From positions 18,386,495 to 18,450,494 of the forward strand of contig OU452225.1 in NCBI GenBank assembly GCA_911728455.2: 64,000 bases of DNA, read 5' to 3'. Positions 1-12,600 of the stretch are shown here, one piece after another. This DNA is from Marthasterias glacialis. Taxonomy: Eukaryota > Echinodermata > Asteroidea > Forcipulatida > Asteriidae. The position numbers were made by a program, and so were the translations under genes. Every line of letters starts with the position of its first letter. Within the stretch, counting starts at the first letter, position 1. The notes under the pieces were generated by a model, which ran no database searches, was not told where the DNA came from, and saw only the letters and a list, made by a program, of their open reading frames with translations.

Positions 1-574
1 CATGACATACTCTGACTGTGTGCCATATTCTGTGCTTGTATTTATCAAAGGCACAATTCTCGCCAGATACGTCCCCTATCTGCCCTACTCTGGCTCAGCA
101 CTTTTGAAAGGGCACTAAGGCCAAGACCTGGGCAACAGAGGCCATGGCCTCCATGTCCCAGGCCTGGTGTTCACTAGTATAATATATTCACTTTTCAATT
201 CCACCCCCAAACCAAAACGGCATTTAATCAACCTGCCCGCTGTATGTTTCAAAATCTTGACAAAACAAATTGTGTTTTTCCGTTGTTTGTTCTGATGTAG
301 AAATAATACAATTTTAAAGCCCCTTTTTTTTGAACATCATACACAACCTCAGACACCACCCCCACCCCCATCTTACCCTTTGTATGACAGTGAAATATTG
401 AAAACTTTGGAAGGCCCCTAAGACACAAGACAAGAGATTCTTTTAAGAACAAATGATGATAGGCCCTATTGTCTTACTTACTCTCTCAACTGTTTTCGAA
501 TGAAATTCAGTCTTTATTGTCCCATTGTCCATTGTCTCATGTCTGTATCTCGTCTGTAACTACCTTCAAGCATG

Positions 575-965
575 CGGCCAACATCGGTAACTGTGAAAGA
601 CCAGGATCCGCATGTTTTGTGTGACCCAACATTTTACGTGAAACAACAAACCTGTGAAAGGTTAAGCTCAATCGGTCATCGTTGTAACAAGAAAAATCGT
701 GTAAAACCGCTTCACATGTTTTCGAACATCGTTTTGGGACTCGCGAGATCAAAACTATTATTATGAAATTATTTTACTCTTTTCTCAAAAACTGTTTAGC
801 ATTTCAAGCAAAACTTTTTCAGGGGGAAGTTTTCCCCACCATGACCGTCTTTATACCATGTAATCCATGTACAAATCTGTGAACATTTATAATTTTCAAT
901 CTTACCAATGTTGTACACACGCTTTTAAAGGGGCCCATGAAGAGGTGTTTTGTCACGGAACATTT
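575..965 (+). repeat. Dispersed interspersed repeat, copy 1
   Basis: This is a recurrent unit with three recognisable blocks. The first is a GTGAAACAACAAACCTGTGAAAG block near 640-665 (quoted in part elsewhere). The second is a block on 'aactgtttagcatttcaagc'. The third is a block on 'ttataccatgtaa' followed by 'tctgtgaacattta'. Related copies occur at about 11820-12190 (partial), 13320-13430 (partial), 16440-16800 (minus), 33745-34350 (minus, interrupted), 47400-47760, 50770-51075 and 52480-52830 (minus). No ORF was recognised. The class of element is unknown. Confidence 0.6.
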
Positions 966-3900
966 TTGTGGCTTAATATTTGGTTTGAAATTAACAAAAC
1001 ATAGTATTGACTATTTTGATGTGTCTGTTATGCGTTAATACACTTTATTTGAGCCCCGAAAATGTGTGCCATCTGATTGCGCAATGATCCATGACGTAGG
1101 CTGTGGTAAAACATTTCGAAGACAGCTCTGGTGCCGAGTGGTCAACAGTGCATTGTATGTTATTGTCACACACATGGCCCTGGTCAGCCGTTCCACTATC
1201 TCCATCACGGATTTTATGTTAATGAAAATCCTAATGAGGAAGGGTGGGCGGAGCACGGCAACCCCCTAATTTTAGAAATCGTTATTTCTACGATTAATAC
1301 GCATGTAAAAAATGTGAAAAAAAAGTAAAGCTACTATAATAGGCATACTTTATTTTTTTAACCAATAAAAAAAAATAATTCATGGGACCTTTAAGGGTAT
1401 GGAATGCTTCACCCCATACCTAAATGTCGTCCAGCTACTGGCCATACCTTTCCTAACTGCATTTTCATCAAAACCATCGATAAATGAAATACTGCTTTTT
1501 CGTGTGTCAGGGTACCTGACATAATTATCAACTTACAATGACAGCATTGAGGTAAAAAAAAAAAAAAAAAAAGAACCAAAAAATATATACGTATGATTTA
1601 AGATAATAAGTCACTCATACTTTGTTCTGGGCAATTTCCAGTGATGTAAACCACCCTTAGCCACTGTTGCTCCTTTTAACCTTTGTGAAGGCCGAGGACA
1701 AGTTTGTTTAACTATTTTCTTCATTAATGTTCCTCCGTCCTCTACAGGCTTACCCTAAAAAAACACCCCCTGCCATGCTACCCGAGTGCCCCAACATTTT
1801 TGCTCCGTGGTTTCCCCGCTAGCTTTTGTGTAGATTCCGCTCTTTATTGGGCAATAACTCAGACTATAAATGTCATTTTGGGGGGGGTTGGCAAAGGAAG
1901 GCAGCAAGCCCCACCATAAATTTAAACAAATTGTGTGTTTGACACATTGCATGCCTGACAGATGAAAAACTCACTTTTTTTTCTGAAGGGGGGGGTGTGA
2001 TAATCTAGTAAAAGGTCCTCCCCGGGATTTAATGGAAAAAATGGGGGGAATGTGGAAATTGAATTCCCCTCACCTTAAAAATTACCTCCACTTTCTGTCT
2101 CCATGAGTAGTTTTAATAAGCAGATATGTGAGTTGTTGGAATTTTTTTTTCTGATTGGGGGATTTGTCATTAACCTCCCTTGGCCTTCAGATTTTCTTGA
2201 AGGAGGCAAACTCTCCATCACAGAGATGAAAGACTCTGCTCTTGTTATGACCAAACCTGTAGATTTCTATTTGTGGTGTTGTAACGAGTCCATGAACCTC
2301 TGAAATATAACACCCTACATGTATGTCTTCAGGGACCAATTTTTTCAAGATTTGTCATTTTCGTGCAATGAATAATATGCCCTGTTGTGCAGACTGGAGC
2401 AGGTTTTTTTTTTCTGTCTTGTGAAAACTGTCCAATAGATTGGACATTAAAAAGGGAAGATAGATCATTGATTTTTTGGAGGAAAAAAAACATTTCTGTC
2501 CTCTGATTTTCATTTTAAAAACACCATCAAACCAACCTTTGAAAAAAGTGTCAAATTAGGTGGTACTGTTTTAGTGAAAAACAAATTTGTTTTTATGAAG
2601 AAAACAAAAAGGGCTATCAAGCAGGAATGGTTTGGGAAAGACCATCTACTACTTTCTCAACTTTGACAGTATTTCAGACAGAAATATTTCTCCGGAGGAT
2701 TGGCGATGGGATAAACTTTATATTTAGTGAAGATGGCAACTTTAAAAAAAAAAAATTATGGACTACCTATCTTTAATCTAAAATAAAATTGCAGTGTTTA
2801 AAATCACTGATAAATGGGAACAAAGGGGGCATCAGTTGCTTCTCCCTCTGGTTATTTGTATTGTGCCGTTTCGTCCATCACCACATATTCCCCTCTTTAC
2901 CAACTTCCACTTCCTCTCATTTAAAAAGAAAATATTTGAAGAACGCAATTTCTTAGGGAGTTCCTGACCCAGGTAACTTAGGAGGAATTAACCCCATTTT
3001 ACGGCGAACAAATCTTGACATTGTCCTGTCGGCTTTTGGCACCTTCTCAGCTTTTTTGGACTGGTATCAAGTGTGCTGGTTGAATGTCGTATAAGTGGGG
3101 CCCCATTTCCATCAAGTGTTCATCCAGAATGACGCATCGTCGGGAAATTCGTACATCACTGGAGGCAACCGGAAATCCTTCTCGAAAGCCTTTTGATCTG
3201 TGTGAGTTCCATAAACACCATCAAATGCTTTTCTTTCCAAATCCGCAGTTGGGCTTCCGACAACTCCGGCATTTGCGGTCAAAAGGAAAGGATCACACAA
3301 ACAAGCCTTTCAGCAAGTCGTGAAAATACAGTTAATGCGAGAAGTCAACATAATGATAATTTCTGGCCCGTTGGTATGGACTGACAGACTCCGACAAGAA
3401 TGTCTCCTGACAGAGGTTACTAAGAGTGTTTGAGTAAAAGCAAAAGTGTTGTCACGCGATGGTGAAAGAACAATACAACCTGGATGAGTGTGATTACTCA
3501 CATATTTTTGTGGAGTCAACTTTACTTCAGCCTGCAATCACACTATAACCCCCCCCCCCCTCTCCAAGCTGCCCTGATCTTTTTCACAAATGACCTTTGA
3601 CCCATTTTCAGCCATCTTAAATTGCTGTCATTCGAATTAATGTAACAAAACGAATCTAGAACACTCCTGGTTCTCCCAAAAAAGTTTCTCTCTACCTTAT
3701 TTTGTATTTTACCTTTCATCTATCTTTACTGGTTTAACTTTTTTTTTTTAAGGTTTATTACTTTTGCAACATCAGTACAGATAATATAATTCTGCACAGA
3801 GTTCTCATAGTAAAATTCCTATGTTTTAAAAAAATTCATTGTCATTGTTTAAAAAAAAAACTTCAAATTTACCTCTGACCCTAACAAAATTCAGAATTCA

Positions 3901-5040
3901 AGTCTGAACTTTTTCCCTTTCCCCTTAAAGTGAACTTCTCCGAAGATTTCACAACACATCCTCAGAGTGGATGGAGTCTTCCGAATATTTATTTAATGTC
4001 TCAGATATCAACGAACTTGGAATGGTGTTTAGGGGAGGGGGGGTCACTGCAGTGCCTTCAGAAAGAGTTCAAACACACGAACAAATCCTGGTATGCTTCC
4101 TGGCCTCGGTAGACCTACTTCAACTCAACCCCGTTCTACATCCCATCTGAATGATTGATGATTACTGAGTCATGAACTTGACACCTTGGAAGACTTGTTA
4201 CTGTCGCAGAGGCAAAGGGTATGCCCCCCCCCCCATAGATACCAGAGCCTGAAAAGAGGAAAAGATTCAGGAACTATTGGGTGAAAATACAGCCCCACCC
4301 AAAAGGAACTAAAGGCAAAGAATGAAGAACTCCCCAATCCCAACCACCCCCCCCCCCTCCACCACCACCACCAAAAAAATAAATACATAAATAAAATAAA
4401 GGTATGTGACACATTAAAAGATCCCACCCATTTCTTCACAAAAAAAACATTTTTAAATACAAAAATTTACAAAGCAATCTAAAACAAGTTCAAAGTTGTC
4501 AAACTTAACACTAGAGGGCAGTATTCCCTCCAGCAAAGGTGATTAACCTTTTCCTTTCCCCAAGGCGGTCTGAAGGGGCCTTTTTAGTGCAGGCCATTCA
4601 ACACCACTGTTCTGTAAAAGTTTTGTTTAAGCTTAAGACATTTGATTTTTTGGTCGGATCAATCGATACTTTTCCTCTCCTACAGTTGTTGAGGATCAGA
4701 ACTATGCTTCGGGATCTGTCATGATTTACCTCACTAAAAGGCCCTCATCATAAAAGGTTGGGGATGGGGTTGAGGCTGGCAACCCCACCTGAAGCACCTA
4801 TGATTTGTAACTTGGAAGTGGCCACGCTTCGAAAGGGCATAGGGGTCTTCCCTCCCCCTTACTCCCCCCCCCAGTGTGAGCTGTGCCATCTCCCATTTAG
4901 TTCTGAATCAAGATATTGTAGTAGAGGTATAATCATGCACTTGTAAAAAGGTAGCCCCTCCCCCGCCCTCTCTTAAAGACAAAGTGGAATAATCATCAGT
5001 TTTCTGATTTTCAAGGCTAGTTTTTTTATATATATTTAGG

Positions 5041-5165
5041 CCGTGTCTAAATTAGTGGCATTAGGCTACAGCTGTGGCTGGATCGCCGCGTCGTCATGCA
5101 TTTAAAGTATAGGACGTCCATCGCAAAACCCTTGGTAGAAGCTAAAGCCGCCAATTCGGATACGT
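5041..5165. repeat. Foldback element, GGCTACGGCT family
   Basis: This is an imperfect palindrome. The left arm (about 5045-5080) reads as 'gtgtctaaattagtggc...ggctacagctgtggct'. The right arm (about 5135-5163) is its approximate reverse complement, ending in 'gccgccaattcgg'. The centre is the short palindrome 'catttaaagt'. A better preserved relative is at 7534-7672, and relatives with huge internal arrays are at 18449-18937 and 46273-46760. Confidence 0.6.
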
Positions 5166-5427
5166 CCTTATCTGAATAAAACTTTACGCTTGGTGTATTC
5201 ATCTTGTTTTTTGTCCCACTCAAATCAATGTAACTTGAGTAGGGCTAGAAGGAGACAAAGAGACTGGCCCCTTTTATAGTACCATAAAACAAACTCACCA
5301 GGAGTAGGTTTTATTAGGGAACAAGACTAGGAGCATGCCAGAAGATCTTAAGTGGGTCGGCTTGTCAATGTAGAAAGTTCTGGACAAACCTGTTATTGAA
5401 ATTAGCCGTTTTTGTTTTACTCAACAG

Positions 5428-6638
5428 ATGTGGAACGAAGTACCAGCTGATGGTGTCTACTGTTTACAAACAGAAAAGTGGCCGGGAGGAATCAACCAAG
5501 ATTTCCAGCTGCAACTGTTTCCATGGCAACAAGATGAAGCGGAGCTTTTCAGAACAAATTGCAGAATAGGTGTGAGCCGGATGGATCACCATCAAAATGG
5601 TGGCTGTTCTCATGAAACAGCACAAGGCGAAGTTTGCATTGGAGTAGGGGAAGGTTCGAATCCTGGTATTGTCATTTCAAAAGCATCTGCCAGTATCAAG
5701 AGCCCAATCAGTCCTCTTAATATGTCGCTGCCATCCGAAATTCAAAAGAGGGCACTGTCATTGTGGGCAGAACAAAATAAGCCACGCCTTCTTGGATTTG
5801 AAGAATGGGATGGTGGTGAAAAGGGCATGGCTGAAAAGAAACCTTGTTTTCCGAAGATAAGGAAAGATAACTTAGCTGAGGGAAAGGATGCATCAAGAGA
5901 AGGAGTTTCCTCAACAGAAGAGGCGTACCAAAGCTCAGGGAATTTTGACTTAGCTGCAGGGTCAGAAATGTCAGCCGCTCATGTGGGAATTAGAACAAAC
6001 TGTCTAACCGCAAGACCTCAATTCATAGGCCAGGGTCATCAAAGTACTTCAAAGTCGTCCACGTTAACCGCAGACAAGACTTCATCAGCATCCGAGACTC
6101 TCACAAGCACAGACATTGGAGACACCTTGCCAAGAACGAATTCAATTCTTGGACCAGAGCCTAGAGATGGAGAGGAGAAAGGCGCAGCATTTGTGATTGA
6201 GATTGAGTGTGAGATGATGAGAGCTGTCAGGGGACTGATTGAAGTCCTTGAGGACGCCGTAAGGAAGAGGGTGTTTAATCTCCCGAGACAAAAGGATGCA
6301 GCTGCCAGATTTCCATTATGTGGGACTCGAACATGTAGAAAGGATTTTAAACACCCAACAATGCCTCCAAAAACTGAAAATATGACAGGAGCAGGGATGT
6401 CAGTGCCATCTAATTCTTATCTTGAAGTTGATGCCAAAGATGACTTGAATGGGTGTGGCGTTACCATGGAAACGACGAGCCATAGATGCAGTCCTCTCAG
6501 GGGTGAAGATAAGACTGTAGATACTAAAGAAGAAACCAGGTGTGACGAAGGGCTCCCCCGTTGTCAAGACGGTAGCAGGGTAGCCATTTTGTTTTCAGGG
6601 GGCCTAGATTCCATGGTCATAGCTGCTCTAGCCAACAG
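5428..6638 (+). CDS. ASNSD1: ASNSD1 coding exon A (amidotransferase end, long linker, P-loop)
   Basis: The acceptor is 'ttttactcaacag' ending at 5427, and the donor is 'aacag|gtgaga' after 6638. The exon starts in phase 0 and ends two bases into an Arg codon. Residue 1 is Met, but it is probably internal: the segment [10 protein letters not shown] corresponds to the end of the amidotransferase domain in other ASNSD1 proteins, so translation should begin upstream. Residues 60-380 are rich in Ser, Thr, Lys and Glu with no recognised domain. The motif PLNMSLPSE (about residue 98) matches the PLNM-type motif that follows the amidotransferase domain in the family. [13 protein letters not shown] at 385-397 is the ATP-pyrophosphatase signature. 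Confidence 0.93.
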
Positions 6639-9600
6639 GTGAGAAAACTTTCCCAAAATATGACAAGACACTTTCCCCTAAATGTATTACTTGAAATTGT
6701 GACACTTTTTTCTTCTTTTTTTTTTTCACTGAAAATTAATTTGGTTTTGAAAACAATATTAGTGTAATAACAAATTCTGGAAAACAATTTTTATCTTTTT
6801 AAAAAATTTCAGATGTGTACCGCCTGAGGAGTCGATTGACTTGATAAACGTAGCCTTTCAAAAACCAGTGCAAAGTTCGAATCCAACCACACTACACAAC
6901 AGGGGAGACCAACAAAGGTAAATACTTTACAGTTCTATTTAGTATAAATAATAACAATAATGATAAAAAAAAATGTGTGTTGCTCTGAAATTCATAAATA
7001 TATAAGCTTTAAGGTAATTTTCAAAAATTTGTTTCGAAAATTACCTTTTGATATTGTATCAAATCTTTAAGAATACATGCACTTTATGTGTTATGGTTGT
7101 TTGGGTTTTTTTGGGGGGAAAACAACACCCTTTCCAATTCTCTAATTGAATAAGTAGTCAAACCTGTGAAACTTTAATCAATTTAGGTGGTCAGGTTTTG
7201 AGAAGACAGCCAGAAGAGTTCATCACCCTTTTTGAAACCACAGTTTTGGCTTAGCCTCTGGCTTAGCAGGCCTCGATCTTAAGAAAAACGGGGGCAGGCC
7301 TTTGCTGGCCAAATCAGAGAAATTTTACAAGGGCATGCTGGCCAAGTTGGTAGTGACAGTGCAATTTTTCTGAAGGGCATGAAGGCCAATGGCCTCGGTG
7401 GCCTCGATTAAGATCAAGGTCTGGCTTAGGCTCCACCAGGACTTTTGAAAAAGACTTTTGGTACGGGGGGCTTCAAAACGTTGGACCGACCAAAGCAAAG
7501 CCAGAGCCAAAGCTCAATGAAAGTAGAAACTTAGGCTATATCTGAATTAATGGCTTTGGCTACGGCTACGGCTGTTGCTAAGGGTGTTGCTAAGGTCGTC
7601 TTATACTTTAAAGTATGATGACAAGGCGATCCACTCGTAGCCGTAGCTGCCAATTCGGTCGCAGCCTGTTTTGTTGGACTATTCGCTTTTCAACGAGAGA
7701 GTTTAGAACACTAGGTGGCAGCACACATACCCAGATAAATTTACCTGGTTTTAAAAAAAGAAATAAAATGTTGAAAGATGATTGATCGCAAGCGGCTTGC
7801 TTTCTTGTCTTCCCACACTTCCCCAAAGTGTCGTTAATGAAATGAATTCATGCAACTGGAGCAGCGAATTCCCAGCCGCCTCGCCTCCCCTCCCCCAGCG
7901 GCTCTCCCGCCCAATTCCTCGAAGGGAAAAAAAAAAAACACACAACTGTGCAACCACCCCCTCACTTCTGTGGGTGACGCAGTTGCTTACCTGCAGTAAT
8001 GCATGGTATGTTCAGTCATAACATGACAAGAATGTGTAACCATTTCACCAATCATCTATAGATCAATAAATACTTATTGTGATCAACGTAGAAGGAAACA
8101 TAAAGGGATCAATAGATGGGTCTCTCTGCTCTAATGTGGCCATGTGGTGTGGTAGTTTTATAAGAAAAATGGAAGGTAAAAGTTAAAAGAAGATGAGGTT
8201 TCTTTCTTGTTTTCCTATGCACATTCCAAATCACTTCAGGACTCTGCTTGCCAAAGAGCGAGACGAATTTCCCTGTATTTTGAGTAATAACTGGTGAACA
8301 ACGTCAAGATGATTATATATGTTTGTAGCTTGGGGGTGTTCGACAGACATTTCGTACACGAATGAAGCGAAGGTATTTATTATATAAACTGTTTCACAAA
8401 AATGTGGTCCCTTTACAACACAAGACAACTGTGTGGGATTTCAAGGAAACTAAAGAGAATTATCTTGAAGATATTAGGTTTTCCACATGGACAGACGTTG
8501 TGTCACAACACGTCGGCCCATGTTAGGAACTACCATTCGTACTTAAAACCCTACAAGATCTCTTGGTTTTGACTGATAACCAGTAAAAAGGGGCCTGGTG
8601 TCTAGATGAATTATTTTGAGTAAATCAGTTCTTGAATTATTTTTTCTTATCACTTTCCAGTTAAATCCAATACAAAATGTTTTCCCTCGTCACAAACAAG
8701 GCCTCGTAGGCCTCGACAGCCCTGTAATTTCTTGAATAATTTATATACATTATAATAATAATAAATTTCTTAAATTGTTCATATAGTTTGGTAAGCACAA
8801 TCAGTATAAGGTGAGAAATGTACAAAAACAAAATAAAGGGCAAAATATTGTGGGTGTTTTGGTACCCGTCCAGTCACAGCCCAAATGTATCTTTTTATGG
8901 ACCCATTCGTGTGTACAGACAGGCCCATATAATTGGAAACATGAGACTAAAAAGCTTTCGAGGTAGTGTCTGCAAATTATCAAACAATTTCTTTTTAAGG
9001 AGTCTGGAATTTATTCAAGTTTCCATGTGTTTAATAGTCAGCCTTGTCCCTTTTTAGAAATTATTTTTCTCCGTAAAAAAAAAACATCAAGAACTCATGC
9101 TAAAGTGTCCAAAAGCAAATTTAAAAAAAAAAAAAAATTCTCAAACATTTAAAATATGATGGATCAAATTGCTTTCTTGTCTACCCGCTCTCCCAAAAGT
9201 GTCATTAAATGTATTCACGTAACTGGAGCAGCAAATTCCCCCCCCCCCTAAAAGCTATTGCACCTAATTCCTCGAAAAAAGAAAAAAAAAACAACGTGTC
9301 ACCACCCCCTCAATTGTCTAGTGATCACGCAATTGACTAGTGGCAGTCATGCAAGGAATGTTCGGTCATACAAGAATGTGCTACCTTAAAGGTGTTACTT
9401 TATTCAATAGTTGCACGCTGTGATCGGGTCCATGGTGTTTTGCACACCGGAGGGGGCAAGTTGCACCCGAGGCGAAGCCAAGGGTGCCATTCGCCCCCTT
9501 GGGTGTACAAAACCCATGGACCCCATCACAGCGTGCCGCAATTTGTTTGTTAAACCACGGTAATAGATTGCAGGAGGGAGAAACAAAGATTCTAAAATAA

Positions 9601-12600
9601 ATGATATTTCGTTATTAATTTAGTGTTGAACATTGCGTGTCGTTGTTCATTTGAACAAATTCAAACACTTTTAACCGGAAATTAAATACAACCTCATACC
9701 CGGGGTTGTTTCTGATATTGTACAAGGTGGTGGAAATGATTAAAAGTCGGGATGATCAAGGTACAATAATGTACCCTTATGGGGAACATCACATCATGAA
9801 CATGCGCCTTTGAAGTACATCACGTGATTGGTACTCGACCAATACAAATGTCATTTAAATAAATTTATAGGTGGTAAGGCTTTTTGTAAACATGACGTTT
9901 TGGTAACACATTTCGATAGAGTTTCCAATTCAACAGTCGCTCCATATACATTGACCAATATTACATAAAAAATCTGGTTTTTCTTTGTGATTTTCTTGAC
10001 TTGAAACATTGGAATTTGGGGGTGAGGGGGGTGTTCGTAAAAAGAAATTGTTTATGACCTCAAGTTTGGACCCTAGCAGAGTCTTTCTAAAAGGCAAAGT
10101 GACAACACAACACACACATACAAGTATACTGGAGTAACAGAAGTTGAAAGAAGTGAAATGAGAGAAGCAAAGTGCAATCAGAAGAAGGAAAAAGCAACAA
10201 CAATTTTGTCTCATAGATTTCAGATACCAAATGATCGTTTTCTTGCCCGCAGCTCAAGACAAACCAAATTCCAGTTTGAATACAGTTTACATCCTCAAGA
10301 GAGCATCCTAGACTAAACTATTTCTGAGTAAAATTAAAATATTCAAAATAAATTGTTTGAAAGATTGGTTCGGGATTGGTAATCCGCAGAAAATCCTCTT
10401 TAATCTTCTATCTGGAAGCTGGGCAATTATAAAAGTTATACCAGTCCTTAATCCTCCATAGAAATATTTCTGTCTGAATTACTGTAATTACTGTACTGAA
10501 TTACTGCAGCAATTAAAAAAAAGGATATTACGAGCGTGCATAAAAATTACCAGTTAAACGCTACGTCCTTTTCATTGTATTTTGTAAAGAGCCTTAAAAC
10601 GACGTGATGAATTTTGACTGGTCATTTGTATTGGAGTGGCATGGGTGGCTAGTGCGTAAAGTGCCCGCCTCCCACCACTGTGGCCCTGGTCCGATTCCCA
10701 GCTAAGACCATATGTGAGTAGAGTTGTGCGTTGGTTCTCTCCTATGCCAGGAGGGTTTTTTTTCTCCGGGCCCTCTGGTTTTCCTCCCTCGGCAAAAATC
10801 AAACATATCGGATCTCTGGCTGTGCTTCGTGGTCTTACTGTACATGGGTGGAAGTGGCCGGCTGTCAGAAAATGCCTTTACATACTTGCGGCTCGACCAC
10901 GTTGTAGCCGCGCCGTTCGCAATTCAGCTTCTGAGCTGCGAGTAAGGATGATTAGCCTCCCAATTCATTAGTATTATTGAAAATTAGAGAAAAGGAATTC
11001 ATCCACTCTTCCAGAAAAAGAAATCAAACTCCCTTTAATACTTTGGACATTAAGGAAAACTTGGTTACATCTTTAAGCCCAGGACATGTGCGTAGTGTCA
11101 CAGCAGACAAGAGACTGTGATGTCCCAGAAGCCACTCCACAGTGGAATTGCCAAATCATCCACCACCTACAGTGCCAGTCTGCATGAGTGGGTGGGTAGT
11201 TGGGGTGGGGGGGGGGAACCATTGTGCTTGAATTTTTTGAGAGGTCATGACCTTGTGGTTCATGTTGTTTGAAGCGAGGTGACACGCTGCCAGCCAGCAT
11301 GTGGAAACAGCTGATTGGGAAACAAAACTCTGGATAAATGACGAGCAAGTCACTGGTCCCCTGTGCAGCGGTTAATTTGTTAGGTCTGTCATTCAGTCTT
11401 AAAGGTACAATATCGGATTGGTAAGCACCGGGGGAATAATAATCATAATAATATTAGTTGTTGATTTATTTATTTACTTAACGTCATCTTTAATGAGGGT
11501 GAACTCCGATCAGTGCTCAGCACTGCTTTCCATCGAGGGCCTGGATACAAATACTGTATTAATCAAATCAAGACAAATACTTCAAAATTAGCTGAAAAAG
11601 GAAAAACACCATGGTTGTGTTTTAGCCTACACCGTCCCATGTGTATTAAACATTGGTAAACTGTCTGTAAATGCTTCCACTCTTTGCACAAATCAAGGTA
11701 TTTGTAATAAAACCAACCTTTGAAAATGCCATCTCATTTCGTTGTTTCGTTTCGGCAGAGTTTTCGTCTCACTGAGACGAAAACTAATTTTGGATCTTTG
11801 TTTCATTTATTATTTAAAAACGATAACACTTCAGGCAGAAATATTTCAAGGAAAGTTTTCTACCATCATTTTCTTAAGACCATGTAAGGTATTAGTAAAT
11901 CTGTGAATGTTTATGTTGTTTTTCTTACCAGTGTTGGGCTGGGGCTTTAAAAGTTTGTTTTGAACACTGAAAGGTTTGTCAGCTTAATGGAGCTTGTCAA
12001 TACTAATATGTTGGTTGTTGCATGTATGACAATAATTAGTATACTTAACTTTTCAGTAGGTGGAAGGCAAGAGGATAGAAATTTAGTTTTATACCATCAT
12101 TATATTTATACCATGTAAAGTATATAGATATGTAAATCTGTGAGCATTTATGTTTTTCTTCTGACCAATGTTGAGCTGGGGCTTTAAGAACTGGCTGGGT
12201 ACTTCCCCGAGTCCTTCGGAACAAGATCCACAGGCATAGGCCTATTACTCGGTTGAGATTCGAACCCACAACCTTTTCCATTGTAGAACAGATGTCATAC
12301 CACTAGGTCAGCAAGGTTGCCCGGCAGCTAGAGACACTACGAATCCAGGACACAGGAAAGTACTGAGTATACAGTGCTTAACAAACATCGGTGTATGGGT
12401 AAAACACAAGTAATATTGATAGATGTTAATTTTGCATCGGGGACAAGAATATCACTTGTGGGTTTTTTGGCCATATACACCGATGTGTGTTAGGCACTGT
12501 ATACTCAGTACTTTCCTGTGTCCTGTGAAAAAAAACCCAAATAAAACCTCAGAGGCATTTTCCTTGAGTGGGATTCAAACCCACGACCCCCGCCAATTCT

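Larger units (their letters stand above)
1..5427. other. Non-coding stretch left of first visible ASNSD1 exon
   Basis: No coding exon is recognised here. The exon at 5428 is preceded by a splice acceptor and starts inside the amidotransferase domain, so this stretch is most likely intron or upstream sequence of ASNSD1. The missing amidotransferase exons were looked for (a Gly-Arg-Asp then Gly-Arg-Arg pattern) and not found. It holds a dispersed repeat at about 575-965, a foldback element at 5041-5165, many A/T and C/G homopolymer runs (for example near 1554, 3549, 4222 and 4335), and only short chance ORFs. Confidence 0.6.

Noticed and set aside
3112..3300. 62-codon minus-strand ORF with coding-like composition
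   Set aside because: It begins at TTG with a stop just upstream and has no splice acceptor or known family. Kept out for lack of support.
5428..5430. ATG at the start of exon A as the ASNSD1 start codon
   Set aside because: A splice acceptor precedes it directly and the peptide aligns with the end of the amidotransferase domain, so the start should be upstream of the window.
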